This document shows, one piece after another, positions 31,920 to 44,289 of a DNA stretch of 64,000 nt; the first letter of the stretch is position 1, and every line of letters begins with the position of its first letter. Below the pieces are notes generated by a model that did not search any database, was not told the DNA's origin, and saw only the letters and a list, made by a program, of their open reading frames with translations. The position numbers were made by a program, and so were the translations under genes. The stretch comes from Sipunculus nudus (taxonomy: Eukaryota > Annelida > Sipuncula > Golfingiida > Sipunculidae): the NCBI GenBank assembly GCA_026874595.1, contig CM049307.1:79646643-79710642 (forward strand), read 5' to 3'.

Positions 31920-33109
31920 GGTATTTTATTATGGCTGTTTTAGGTTTGTGAACTACAAGAATAAATTTCAAATAATTTGAAGACCAACAATATTGGGCTT
32001 TGTTTTGTTGTTTCTTTTCTTGATTATCTTTGGTAAGTGTAGTAATATTATGAGCACATTTATTAATAAAATAAATTAAGGTTAAAACAGACATAATTAC
32101 GTTATTACACAGACTAGTTGTAAGGAATGCTGTGTTTTAATAATTTTGACTTGATTATTTCGGCGTGAACACCCGTGCAAGTGGCACCTTCAGTTTCACT
32201 GACGCCTTAGGTGACAGAGCCCGTCACACCGGGGCTAGGCGAAGTTTTGCTACATTTTGCTGGCTTAGTAAAAAACCTAAATAAGTCAGTCTGATTCTGA
32301 TCTGACCTCTTTAAATTTGAATGGTCCATTGTTTGCGGAATATATGCCTGAGATCCACAACAAGACGCTGACAAGACGCTCGCAAGCCACTTGATTATGG
32401 AGGCAAAGGAATAGTGTTAAAATTACAGAAAGACAGAATTCTCGGAGTACAGCGATCTGTAATTTGTGGACAGCGTGTTTTTAAATTAGCTAAACTTTGA
32501 TATTAAAATCCTTATTTTACATTTAAACGAAATTAAACTGTGAAAAGAGAATGATATTTTGAATATAACTAACATTTTTAAGATTTATATTTTATATCCT
32601 TTAAATAAAAATGTAGCTCCATAAATTAACACAGACCCTTCGCTATTTAAACGTGCTCAGAATTAATACTATATATAACCGACAGACGGCGCCAAAGACA
32701 ACCACGGCACATTCGGCTTTCCTCGGGTATCATTAGAAATCGACCGAGGACGTCCGGTATAAGACGAAAGAGCCGACAGGAGAACACGGCTGACATCAAT
32801 TTAAGTCTTACATCGTCCAAGAACCCTTACAAATTTACAGCTCTGTTTTGTTTTATGGCCATCAGAGGTTTCATATCAGTACTTTACATTGTCAGTAAAT
32901 GAGACTGGTGGACACTTATAGTTCTCTTAACGGACATGCAGCGTTTCATGACTCGCCCGCGCGGACGTTGCCATGAGCAAATACCGCCGCCCCCCAGATT
33001 TTTAACCCGGCTCGGACGTCGGACGGCCTGATTCTTCGAGCCCTGTGTAATCGTTTGATGAGGTGTGTCTAGGATTGCCTGCCATGTGGTCGATTTTATC
33101 GAATTGGTT
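31466..33109. other. Intergenic with one (TA)n run
   Basis: The (TA)n run is at 31,873-31,917. The rest shows no gene that I recognise; a moderately GC-rich patch at 32,680-33,080 has no supported frame. Confidence 0.5.
31873..31917. repeat. (TA)n microsatellite
   Basis: Uninterrupted TA run. Confidence 0.98.
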
Positions 33110-33139
33110 GCCAGACAAATAGATAAGAAAAATATTCGT

Positions 33140-33370
33140 CCCATTGATGGTACATTAATAAAGATTTTATACTTGTCATTACTATGAGTAGGGTGATACA
33201 TATCTAGATCATGGTTATTGGTTTGGTTATCACTGAGTCAGTTTTTTTGTAGTATTGGAAATAACCCGGGGCCTATACTGATTGCCTGACTGAATTTTTA
33301 ATAACATGTTGTTCTTTGGACTATTTAATGGACCTTTTGAGCCTTCTGGCCATTTCATAGGGACTACAAA
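33140..33370 (+). repeat. Partial third copy of the 0.9-kb dispersed repeat
   Basis: CATTGATGGTACATTAATAA, TTTTTTTGTAGTATTGGAAA and CCTATACTGATTGCCTGACT align with 8,899-9,055. Confidence 0.55.
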
Positions 33371-33574
33371 CACAGTATTTTGAAGGGACAAATGATTTTA
33401 CAAGTGTGTTTGTTGTTATTCAGAACGCTAACGGCATATGCACAACAGCAAACAAATAAATTTGATATATTAATTTAAAAGTCTACTATATTCTGGAATG
33501 CATTCAAGAGATGCCACCTCCGTGAATTTTTTAAATTCAACTTTATTTAAACCTTTAAAGCAGGAACAGTAAGC

Positions 33575-33715
33575 ATGACCAGCTGTGACACTGAAATGTA
33601 CAAGCCGAGTGCGGAGTGAGTTGTAAATTTCAGTGGCCTGGATGGAAAGTACACCTCATGACCTGTGCCGCGGCGAGATCATTCAAATGAACCACGTGAA
33701 ACTGAATCCACACAA
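33575..33715 (+). repeat. Copy of the CAGCTGTGACACTGAAA dispersed repeat
   Basis: CCAGCTGTGACACTGAAATG, TACAAGCCGAGTGCGG and TTCAAATGAACCACGTG match 18,747-18,840 and the reverse complement of 26,580-26,710. Confidence 0.7.
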
Positions 33716-33884
33716 CACATCAGTCTAACCTACACACCACAAAGAGTGTGAATACACAATTTTGTTCCATTTTTTGTTCCAATTCTCTCTCAATAATTGG
33801 CCTTGACCTTAAAACTGACATTCACTTCACATTAATTGAAGAAAACAATCGTTTAAACTTGCACCTTTTCGCAATAAACGATAT

Positions 33885-33970
33885 TTTTCTTTTTATACGC
33901 CCGTCGATGACGTTACGAATTATGGTACATACTTTCCGTCCGGCTGTCCGTCCGAAACCAGGGTAACCTC
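33885..33970. repeat. Dispersed-repeat end (TTTTATACGCCCGTCGATGA)
   Basis: TTTTTATACGCCCGTCGATG, TTATGGTACA, and CCGTCCGGCTGTCCGTCCG. A sister end at 35,468-35,520 reads TTTTTATACGCACGTC ... TTATGGTATACCCACAGTCC. The pattern recurs widely in molluscs, from memory. Confidence 0.55.
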
Positions 33971-35225
33971 TAAAGTCCGTTTATCTCTTTTTTTAATAAA
34001 AAGTTCTTTAAAATTAAAATGCTCTTTGTTTGATCTTCTCCGTTTTTACTGCAAAAGCATTATATAGAACTACACACCTTCAACACACATTCCTGCTAAT
34101 AGAGCCTTATTTGTAAAGGTTACGCAGACATTTTAATTTCCCTCTATATCATTTTTACAAAATCCTCATATTGCTCATATATAGATCGAGATTTTTCATA
34201 ATACCCGTTTTGTTAGACGCCGCCAGTCATCTCCGCAATACATAAAACACAAGAAACATATATGCAATTTTCGAGCTACTGTGAGTTCAAGGCGCTACCA
34301 CTAGATGTCGCCGACGCCCGGTCAGAGGAACTGCAAATTTGCTCGTCGAGGACGTTCGAGGACGTCTGGTACCAACAGCGGTAGTTTAAAAATTTACAAA
34401 CCTTTTAAATAAAATCAATTTATTCCTATGCATTAACAACACGCACATTGATTGTCACGCGGATTACAAACGTGATGTACCTAGTAACCACGGTCTGGCC
34501 TTCTAACCCGGGCTTGTTAATTATAACTAGATCTTGCTTCGGATGTATTTGGCCATATAGCAATCTTACCAGGCTCAGCATGTGATTGATATAATGGCTC
34601 ATGATTAGGGAAAAGAGACTCGTATATTTATTGTCCTTCATGTATGAGGATAAAGTTGACGGTACCTGGTACGCTTTCTGACGTGAATATTAGGGCGTGT
34701 TTTGGCGCTCTGACCAAAATTTGGTTGTACGGTTGGTTACGACCAGATGCGTTTAGGCGCTCTAGTTCAGGACTTTTGTTGAACCAGTGGTCGGACCAAG
34801 CTGAACCGGGAACGGTTGTTGGTTCTGCGCAGATAGGAGATGGTATTTAAGGCTCTCTTTCAAAATCAAAGTTCCCGGGCCTAGACATCTGTAGAAGTGG
34901 CCCCAGAACAAACATAAGTGTAATTGGGCATTGGATGCAAACGGGTTGAAACCCAATCGCTTCAGGGTCATTTTGCCGTGAAAAACAAATCCATAACAAG
35001 CTAGTAGATAAACAACGCGCTTGTGCATGTATGCTTTTGTTTTTATTTTTCACATGCGACTCTAATTCTCAAATATTTTTCTGGGATCTGTCCAAATAGT
35101 CTGGACCATTCCCGATGACGTCTCAGCCGACGTCATACACACGTGTTCATAATTTATATATTTATGAGGAACTCTGAGACATGGAACACTTATGCTCATG
35201 GCGGTGCTTTTCACAATGTTATTAA
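33971..35225. other. No gene recognised
   Basis: Short frames near 34,644-34,850 (+) and 34,762-35,028 (-) overlap each other and show no known domain. Confidence 0.45.
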
Positions 35226-35229
35226 GCAT

Positions 35230-35470
35230 GATCAATTTTTTTAGCTCAGTTTACTATGTCATCTGAGATATAGCCATCACCCTTTGTAAGTCATACGACA
35301 GGCCACTAACAGGGCACAAATCTTAACCACTGGACCTGGAAACTTCTAACAATATATCCAGGGAGTTCAAGGAAATTCTTGATTGTATTCTTTCATTCCA
35401 TATTAATCACAGACAGTTTTATCAGTTCCTTAAGACCGGTAGTGCCAGCTGTATTATATTTTAACGCATT
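35230..35470 (-). repeat. Degenerate single unit of the 340-bp array family
   Basis: TTAGCTCAGTTTACTATGTC, TAACAGGGCACAAATCTTAA, CCAGGGAGTTCAAGG and TTAAGACCGGTAGTGCC match the units at 29.6-31.1 kb. Confidence 0.65.
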
Positions 35471-36115
35471 TTTATACGCACGTCATATGACAGGAGTATT
35501 ATGGTATACCCACAGTCCGTCCGTAAAAACGTATGTCAGCTATTAGTGTCGCCGTGATAACTAACCAGGGCTCCGATGGATTTTGGCGATACTCACCATA
35601 AGTTCCTTCAAACAAATTATCTCCTCCGAGTTCGATTATGGGCAACATCCACACATAAATAATAAGGTCACCGGTCACTGGTCTGCTTTGTGGTGTCTCC
35701 ACGATATCTTAGAAGAATAAGAAGTATCTTCATAAAACTCATCAGAAATGTAAATCAATAAGATATCTCGCCAAAGTTCGATTTCCAGTGAAATCCATGC
35801 ATGTTTAATGAGGTCAGAGGTTACCGAACCTTGGAGGCACCTTGGTGACTTACCAAAAATATTGTGGATCTTCAAGAAAATCATTATACATATTTACTAA
35901 TACCGTTTCTCACCTAAATTACATTCTCAACATTCTCAATATATTATACTAGGTAAGAGGTCACCCCGTTTGGAGGCAAATTGATGACTTACCAAAAATC
36001 CTACGGATTTTCATGAAACTTATTCTTCATATTTATCAATAGTATCTCCCCTCAATTATGTTCTCATAAAAAAATCATGCATATTTAATAAGGTCAAAGG
36101 TTACCAAAAAACATG
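35470..36115. repeat. Imperfect tandem repeat of about 140-150 bp
   Basis: GAGGTCAGAGGTTACC, TTGGAGGCACCTTGGTGACT and TACCAAAAATATTGTGGATC are followed by a second, diverged unit (GTAAGAGGTCACC, TTGGAGGCAAATTGATGACT, TACCAAAAATCCTACGGAT). A third fragment (AAGGTCAAAGGTTACC) closes it near 36,107. Confidence 0.6.
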
Positions 36116-36424
36116 ATGGCGTATGATGGACGTTTGCGGTGCTCTTTTCCATTCTTGAGAACTTCAAATATAACAGGAATACAACAGAGCCATTTGAGCA
36201 CCCATTTAATCAGGTGGGGCTCCACTTGCATCCATTACCCAGAAACTAATGGAAATTCCAAGGGGTTCCTAGGCAAATCCCACAGCTTTTTAAAATAAAT
36301 CCAATGAAATTATTTCATAGAAACCAATTAATAGATTATTAAGAAATAAAATGCAGATATTCCCATTTTGTTATTTTTTAAGGTAATAGTATTACCCATC
36401 TCCTGTGAGGTCACCCGTACCAAA

Positions 36425-36830
36425 GTTCAGCATATGCTGCTTTTTAAGCATATGCTGTATTTCTGCTGCGAATATACTCATATTATGCTGCAACCTGGAG
36501 CAGCAAAAGAGCAGATGTTACTATAGAGCATATGCTTTATTACTGCTTCACCGTAGTACATTCTGAGCAGATATACTGCAAATCTGCTCTCCTGAAATAG
36601 CCTCCGAGGGCGATGCTGTTTCTTGGAGATTTGACATAGAGTTCCTGGAGCAGATTTGGAGCATATGCTGATTCACTGCTCCATTGAGATAGATCCTGCC
36701 CCTTGCATTTATTATTTTTTTTCACAAGTGTAGACAGGTAGATTTGGAGCATATATACTAATTCACTGCTGCTATGAGATAGATCCTGCGCCCTCGCAAT
36801 TATTCATTTTATTTTTCTTTTCAGATTTGG
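36425..36830. repeat. AGCATATGCT palindrome cluster with a duplicated 80-bp block
   Basis: AGCATATGCT or near variants occur at about 36,429, 36,448, 36,527 and 36,660, with GAGCAGAT and CTGCT motifs interspersed. GATTTGGAGCATATGCTGAT, then TTCACTGCT and GAGATAGATCCTGC, is repeated in diverged form at about 36,740-36,800. Confidence 0.65.
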
Positions 36831-36849
36831 ACAGCAGTTTCGAACCATT

Positions 36850-39800
36850 TGCTGACTTTCTGTTTCTATCATGATCGATCATCCATAAATACTATTTAAA
36901 ATCTTAAAATGATTCTCAAAATAAATCGGTTGTTTAAGAGTTTCAGGTAGAGTGATCTAGTTTCCCAACATCTGTAAATAGTAGCTAACCAGATGTATAA
37001 TAATTCAAATAGGTTTAATTCTTACAGGGTGTTTATATTTTGAAAATTTCAAATTTATTCATGAAAAAAAAAGATAAATTGCTGAAACCGTCATTGACAA
37101 AGTTATATAAGTTTTTTCCCCTAAATTTTATACCACATTGAACTGGATAATATTGAGAGCAGTGTTATAATGAATTAAGTTTGTTCAATGTATAATGAAA
37201 ACTGATAAAATATTTAATATTTAATATTTGTTTTCAGGCCACACAATAATATAACAATTCAGGGATCAAATGAAAACTTAAAAACGTTTAATTATTCTGT
37301 ATGCTGTCACACACGTCTTAAGTTACGTTTGTTTTAAATTGTAACTTGGTGAAAGCGTTAACCGGATTTCGTATATTTTCGTTATATAGATTACGCATTA
37401 GTTACGTAATTCTTTTTTTAACAAATAATTCGGGAGCAGGTATGCAACAATATCAATGTATGCAACAATAGATAAAAGGGTGCCTGTAGAGCATTCTTCT
37501 TTTTCTGGGGATGGGGGGGGGGGGGGGGGGGGAAGGGGTTGGAGATTGCCCTTACCTAGATTGTCCTAACCTTAACTTTTTTTTAACTGAAATGAAGAGC
37601 TTCTGCTGATTCAATACTTATGAGTGTTATTCTAAAATTGGGAAAGTCATGATTCCTAAAAACGAGGGAGGTAACACTTGTATATGGGTTTCCTAATATA
37701 TAAGCTTGCCAGATCAATTGACTCTCAATGAAGAAATTATGTTATAGTGACAAATAGAGAGAAATGACAAAAAAGACACGAATTCAGCACAAAAGTTTAA
37801 GTTTGAGTAAGTTTGCAATGAATTTCCTCTTGTTTTCTCCATAACAATCACAGTGTAAAACGCAGGAATTACATTGTGATTCCCACGTGTAGTGTTTTCT
37901 TCTTGGAAAATACCAGTAGCATGGGTTGTTACAGTTTGTTACAAATCCGTCATCATGCAAATCTACCAGAACATATCCGAGGACTACCCTTACATCTTCT
38001 CCAACACGTAGGTCTTTATATTAACCGTTAAATTGGTAACCGGGTCCGGTGGTATTATGAGTAATAATATTATAAAAAAATAGTATATGGGTTTTTGAAG
38101 CAAAATTAGAGAAAAATGCAAGAGTATATAAACCTTGAAGAACATTCTCAGCCAGATCTTTCTAGCATTTTCACGCTATTACATGACAGATTAACTGTTT
38201 TGTTCGTCAGCGTCAGGCAATTTGGCACTTGAAGACCCTAACTTTACTTGATTGTTGCCTGACGTTGACCTTACCAGTCCAGTAAATGACCATAGGAGGC
38301 TGGGCAAATTGAGCAGGGGGGCTACTGTCAACTTCCCTTGACCTGACCATAAAGACTTTAGTAATAGTGTATCACTAGCTTTGGCTTGTATATAGCAGTG
38401 TACAAAACAGTGTCACAGAGAGCACTGTGAACATGTTGTCATGCTGGCCTTCACTGGCAATCAAAAGCTTGTGTACTCAACAATGAACTCCCACATCAAG
38501 TACCCTCTATCACGCAAAGCTTATATATAAATATGTGCGTGTGTGTGTTGGCCAAATCAATTTTCTGTTTTATTCAATTAAATAATACTCGTGGAATAAT
38601 TGTCCTGCATATCTTACTATTTATATTGGACTAAGAATTACGAAAACTGCATTAGATATATTAAACAAATAAACTGCTCATATCAAGAAGTCATAGCTAT
38701 ACATGGTAATTATGTTCAGTAGATCAAAGTCTATAGATTTGGATATTCGCCTGTTTTTAATTTCATTGTGCTAACAGCTCCCGAATTGAAAAAAATATTA
38801 AAAAATGAAACAAATGGCCAAAAGGCTAGCATAACATAAAATCCATGTTAACGAAAAATGCAGCTCTAGACCATTACTGTCTACATTCTTTTGCTCTACA
38901 TATTATGAGTTTTATATCTTGATACATCCTTGACAGAGTATTGACTGTGAATTGACTTGACATGTGTAATAGCTGTAAATAGAGAAAAAAAATCTGAAAT
39001 GAAGGTGTTTTCAATTAATGGTCTTGAATATCTTAACAAAAGGAATCAAATGAGGTAAACACTCATACAATATACTTCATACAAACCGGATGCAGAGGTA
39101 TTGTTACCATAGCAAGCTTCACAATTATTTTTCACTCATCATCAACCGTCATTGAAATCCATTGCAAAAGGACAAAAAAGCCTATAGGTATAGTAATGAT
39201 AATACGCAAAGCATAATTAATAATCATTAAAAATATATTAATCATATTATACTCGAAATAACTAGTTAATATCATTCACTGGGTTTATTTCTGTTTTTTT
39301 TTTATTTAAGAAACAGTCTACATTTTACAACATTTCTGCGCAGATCCATTAATCGCGGTCAAATTCAATCGTCACATATAAAAAAACAGCCTAAGGTTAC
39401 AGCCTAAGCTTGTAAATGGATGAAATTATGTAAACACTCTAAAAGGGACGCATAAACGATCAAAACGTTGTGAAATATAAACTTGAGATATATTTTCAGT
39501 TTTATTTTCTTATTCGGCTGATGTAACGAGGAATAGAACTTTGATAACACTTCTGTGTGTGAGATTATTATATTTAGTCTGCACAACTTGTTTCAATAAA
39601 GTTTGTCGGAAGTTCGGTCTTAGGCTTGTATGCCTCTACTTTTTTATCATATTATTTAATCATTTAAGATATGGAGATTTGTTAAACATATGTTCCTAAT
39701 CTGATTGGTTGAGATGACATTGGTAAATTTAACCAACACATTGGGTATTTCAACCAACTCGTTGATCAGGTTCTAACACTACCAGACTACTGTCATTTTG

Positions 39801-41330
39801 AAAGTGCAGTATTTTGTTGTTGTTGACCATCTGATTACACATACTAGTAATTTGTTGAGTTAATATTGGTAGATTTTACCAACATATTAGCTATTTTTAC
39901 TAATTGAAAAAAATACAGTACAAAAATGTTCGGTTAAAAAATAAAGGGTATATTAGAAGAACATATATATCAGATTCGATCTTTAATCATTCAGGTCAAT
40001 AAGCAAGCTGTCAAAAACCGAGGAACCTATTAAACAAGTCCTGCCAGTAGTCCTGTGCTACTGGCTTCAATGTGTAACCGGTTGTCAAATAGTTTTCGCA
40101 GATTTACTGCATGGACTATAGTGGTCCGGACATTGATGCCTTTATATCCATGCCTGGGCAAGATATTCTTTTGTACCACAAGTTAATAATATTTTTCAAA
40201 CGGGATTATATTATAGAGATTATATTTCAATATAAATGTTTTTTATAGTTGCGTGAATTGTTTAATGAACGTATTTTTTTTCATTTATTAACTAAAATTT
40301 AACAAAATCTTTATTATAACGAGGTTTTTTCTTTATATATAAGATCGCAGTTTGTGTAAATTAGTAGGTGACATTCCTGAACTACGTCATGCAGTCTAAT
40401 GTTATCAAAAGCACTTGCAGTTACCGGAGCCAAGCATGAACAATTTTAGTGTGTACAAGGTTTGTCTAGTGCCGCGGATGCCCCTCGACCGTGCCGTCAC
40501 ACCCCGAACATCTCAGTCTGGGTATAAATAAATGAGCTGCTTTCAGTAGATCTTGATAAGAAGGCACAGGGTATGCTGGCACAAGACTGACCCTTGATTC
40601 AAGGACGCACTTGCATGTCACAAGCAGTCCTTAGTGACCCTTTATCGCCAGTGCATGGTATATAGACAGAAAACATTCTTGTATACTTAACATGCAGCTT
40701 ATACCTATCTAAATCTATATATCTATATCGATACGTCTGGTCTATATACTGAACAATAAAATAAATAATAATAAATTAAAAAATGAGATTTTATTTTATG
40801 AGACATTCCAGGAGGACAAATATATATTTTTTTCATGGTGTCCCTTTACACAAATGTTGAAGATATCGAGTGATATATACCATAGCATTCTCTAGCGGAA
40901 ATGCCCAGTGCTGTTGGCCTATGCCGTAAACTTAATAGATATAGACAAGTGCAAGAGCCTCCTTTACTTATATCCTCTTTCAGTAAAATCTAATCAAATT
41001 CCATTAGTTTATAATATTGTATAGATTAATATGGAATCGTATGCATTTTGATACTAGATACTGTATATCTTGGACATAAATTTGCATAAAGACCATACAA
41101 TACAAAATACGCTAAATCACTCGATAAATGTTCACACAAATTACTACAAATACCCGTAGTCATATTTGCTTACGTAGCACAGTAGCACAGTTGAGTAGCT
41201 TGCATAAAGTTAGACATTTAAGTCCATGTATTCCTGCTGCTTTCCTTTATATTATCTTTGCATAAGTTAAAAAGATACCTTAACACTGCTCTATATTTAA
41301 TTATTGATTTAGGGGCGGATACAGGATTTT
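36850..41330. other. Long AT-rich stretch without recognised genes
   Basis: I found no domain-bearing frame, SINE or clear repeat. A poly-G run is at about 37,516-37,542. TATAAATAAA near 40,522 has TATA-like form but no gene follows that I can support. Confidence 0.5.
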
Positions 41331-41384
41331 GCCAGTGAATATGTGTGAGTGTATGTGTGTGGGGGGGGGGATAATGGATACTTA

Positions 41385-41389
<5 letters not shown>

Positions 41390-41456
<67 letters not shown>
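41390..41456. repeat. (TA)n microsatellite
   Basis: Uninterrupted AT run immediately upstream of the Penelope-like fragment. Confidence 0.98.
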
Positions 41457-41457
<1 letters not shown>

Positions 41458-41458
<1 letters not shown>

Positions 41459-41650
41459 ATTCAGATTCAATAACCACCAAACCTCATTCAGAAACGCAGC
41501 CAGTAGACAAAAGCGCAGAACTCAGCAAATACATATGGAATTTAAAAGATAGAGCAACGTGCGCCATAATATAATTTGGAAAATACTGAAAAAGGAGAAA
41601 CCCTATTCTCCGGCAATAAATAGATGTAATCTATGTCTCTCGGAAAAAAA
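41458..41650 (+). pseudogene. Penelope-like retroelement fragment (GIY-YIG-type region)
   Basis: Split over frames, the sequence reads RFNNHQTSFRN, then AELSKYIWNLKDRATCAII, then IWKILKKEKPYSPAINRCNL CLSEK. The order NH..SF, TELSKY.W.LKD, I.W.I...YSP....CNLCL.EK is typical of the endonuclease-side C-terminal segment of Penelope-like and related retroelement proteins. At least two frameshifts make it a relic. Confidence 0.6.
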
Positions 41651-42530
41651 CTTATTTTTTTTACTTTTGATGTTCAGAATGTTATAATGAGTGAATATAG
41701 GTCACTTTATACCTATATAAAAACTCATTTTAAAAATATAAACAGTAATTAATAGTTGAGAGAAAATAACAGCTATTAGATGTTACCAGTATCACATTCG
41801 AACTATTGTAAGCACCAAGTTTCAATCTAACATGCAGTAATTTTACATATGTTGGGATATTTTTGCAAATCTTGAAATAGTTGTAAATGCATGGGTTCAA
41901 ATGTGCAAAGTATAATATGTTCCCAAGACATATAGCTTACAGCTGGAAAACCATTGATAAATTTAGACAAAGTGTTAATTCAGACTTAAAAGTCAGGATA
42001 TTCATATTATGTGTATTTATTTTGGATATTTACAGCTTGTAGTGGAATATATAGGAATATATATTAATCCAAGCAAAGAGAGATGTAAGGTACAGTTCAC
42101 CAACTCAGTGGTTGAATCATAGGTCTGTTCATATTAATGAAAATATTTTGTAGATGATCCATTTAACCTCTAAACGTTTTTAAATGTTCTTTCTGGCACT
42201 ACGCGTCTCCTCAAAGTCCCTTTTTAATATGACATTTTAATATAGACGAATCAACCAAGCCGCTAAATGAATAATTAATTTTGCATGGGGGAGGGTTGTA
42301 CTTCCTCTTTAGCCGCCGCACCTTTTTTTAATCGTATCAGACCAATCAGAAAACTGGCAAAAAGAAAACTCAAAATGTTGTGTACATTAAAATTTATTTA
42401 TTCTCAAATCGGCGATGTCACCGTGGGAACAATAACTTTAAAATGAGGCATGGCACAGTGTCATATACGCAACGCGGTTTCAGAGAACATTGTGAAGAAA
42501 GGTGGACCGAATTTCTTTGATAAGTATAGA
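41651..42530. other. Intergenic, no gene seen
   Basis: Nothing was recognised beyond AT-rich sequence. Confidence 0.5.
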
Positions 42531-42532
42531 AG

Positions 42533-42801
42533 TTAACTAGTAGCTTAAATTATTTTTCCTTGTGTGCAGTCCGATGCAAACGTCCTATCTCTTTAGTGTA
42601 TAAATCTGGACGTATAATAACGTGTTTTTTTAATTTTTATGTATTATTGTGAACATATATGTGTATTTGATAAATGATACATTTGTGACCTTTAATAAAT
42701 GTTCCATAAAACGATACTGTTGGTTTCAAATGTTGTTAATTTACTAGTTTCTCTTACCGTTTATAAAGGATTATCTTTTCACCAGGGGGCTTGGAAAGTC
42801 A
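42533..42801. repeat. Local duplication A, copy 1
   Basis: TCCTTGTGTGCAGTCCGATG CAAACGTCC through CACCAGGGGGCTTGGAAAGT recurs at 43,898-44,167 with few changes. Confidence 0.88.
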
Positions 42802-42984
42802 CGGTTGAGAAACCATGTATCTATAATTAGAAAAAAATTAATGTCTGACTCACGCATTTCTCACAGTATTTCATGCAGCTTTTGTTCGTGATGCAGTTGA
42901 AAGAGTGATTAAAGTTTCATACCTGGAAAATGCAAAGAAATATGGGTTTGTATATTTTTCTGAAAAAAAAAAACACACTGATTG

Positions 42985-43045
42985 CAGCTGGGGGGAGGGG
43001 GGCTTCAGCCCCTGAGCCCCCCCCCCCCTTCTGGATCCGCCATGG
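42985..43045. repeat. Poly-G / poly-C hairpin-like sequence ending GGATCCGCC
   Basis: CTGGGGGGAGGGGGGCTTCA, CCCCTGAGCCCCCCCCCC and TTCTGGATCCGCCATGG. This resembles the terminus of a short element family also seen near 965, 25,580, 41,310, 48,020, 51,555 and 52,390. Confidence 0.5.
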
Positions 43046-43497
43046 TGATTTACATATTATGCTATACTTCAATAAAGGCAACCGTCTTGAGGTTGCGTAA
43101 GTATACACTTTTTTGGTGTTTTTTAGTCATGTTTATGATTGTCAATTATGTGACAAGTTGTGATCATCCGCTGAGTTCAAGGGTCATCCAACAGACACCA
43201 AATCCAGTGACGTCAATTTTTCTTCAAGGGTTAGGAGGATGACTCGCAGGCGTATAGGAGGGTATTTTTGGACAACTTTTTTTTATAAACACACACACAC
43301 CTTTCATTATACGACACATTTTAAATATAGTACTAGTAGCCTACTAACATATAAGGTTTAAAAAAAAAGTTATAATGTTTCCATTCTATGTTATTTCGAA
43401 ACCAAGTTTATATATATAATATTTCATGGCAAACTCAAAATTGAACCCAAGTCTATAATTCTAATTCTGATATATGTCATTCCCGTATATAATATAA

Positions 43498-43599
43498 ACT
43501 TTATTTATTTTGCATGGATCATACAACTTGTTAACTAATACGAGGCACTCTCCATGGCTCAGATGTTGGCGTTCATGGTCGGTAAGGGTACAGGAAACT
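43498..43599. repeat. Local duplication B, copy 1
   Basis: ACTTTATTTATTTTGCATGG to GGTCGGTAAGGGTACAGGAAA recurs at 44,180-44,279. Confidence 0.88.
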
Positions 43600-43715
43600 G
43601 GAGGAAACCACCGACCTTTAACCTATGCACTCCTATAGCCACGCCGATAATCGAACTCATGTCACCAGCGGAGAGGGCCGATCGTTTTAACACTAAGCTG
43701 TCCAGGCCCCATATA
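43545..43715 (-). repeat. tRNA-derived SINE-like sequence
   Basis: On the minus strand, GGACAGCTTAGTGTTAAAAC resembles an A box and TGAGTTCGATTATCGGC a B box, at tRNA-like spacing. The following GGAGGAAACCACCGACC-type sequence is typical of the body of invertebrate SINEs only in a general sense. Confidence 0.45.
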
Positions 43716-43897
43716 TATTCCTGAATATCAGGGGGCGGTTACATTAACCCCCCCCCCTTCCTCCTCTTGCTAAAAAGGGGTGTTGATATATACGTACCCC
43801 GATCCATTGTGTTGACGCCTTGACCCAATTGATGCATGTTTAGAATGTTTACATACCATTTAAATGTTTTTAATGGCTGGGACACCTAGCTGAAATT

Positions 43898-44167
43898 AAC
43901 TAGAAGCTTAAATTACTTTTCCTTGTGTGCAGTCCGATGCAAACGTCCTATCTCTTTTGTGTATAAATCTGGACGTATAATAACGTGTTTTTTTTATTTT
44001 TATGTATTATTGTGAACATATATGTGTATTTGATACAATGATACATTTGTGACCTTTAATAAATGTTCCATAAAACGAAACTGTTGGTTTCAAATGTTGT
44101 TAATTTACTAGTTTCTCTTACCGTTTATAAAGGATTATCTTTTCACCAGGGGGCTTGGAAAGTCACT
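43898..44167. repeat. Local duplication A, copy 2
   Basis: Partner of 42,533-42,801. Confidence 0.88.
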
Positions 44168-44179
44168 GTAATAATATTA

Positions 44180-44279
44180 ACTTTATTTATTTTGCATGGA
44201 TCATACAACTTGTTAACTAATACGAGGCACTCTCCATGGCTCAGATGTTGGCGTTCATGGTCGGTAAGGGTACAGGAAA
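44180..44279. repeat. Local duplication B, copy 2
   Basis: Partner of 43,498-43,599; it stops at ACAGGAAA, where the next exon-like sequence begins. Confidence 0.88.
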
Positions 44280-44289
44280 GCATTTGCAG

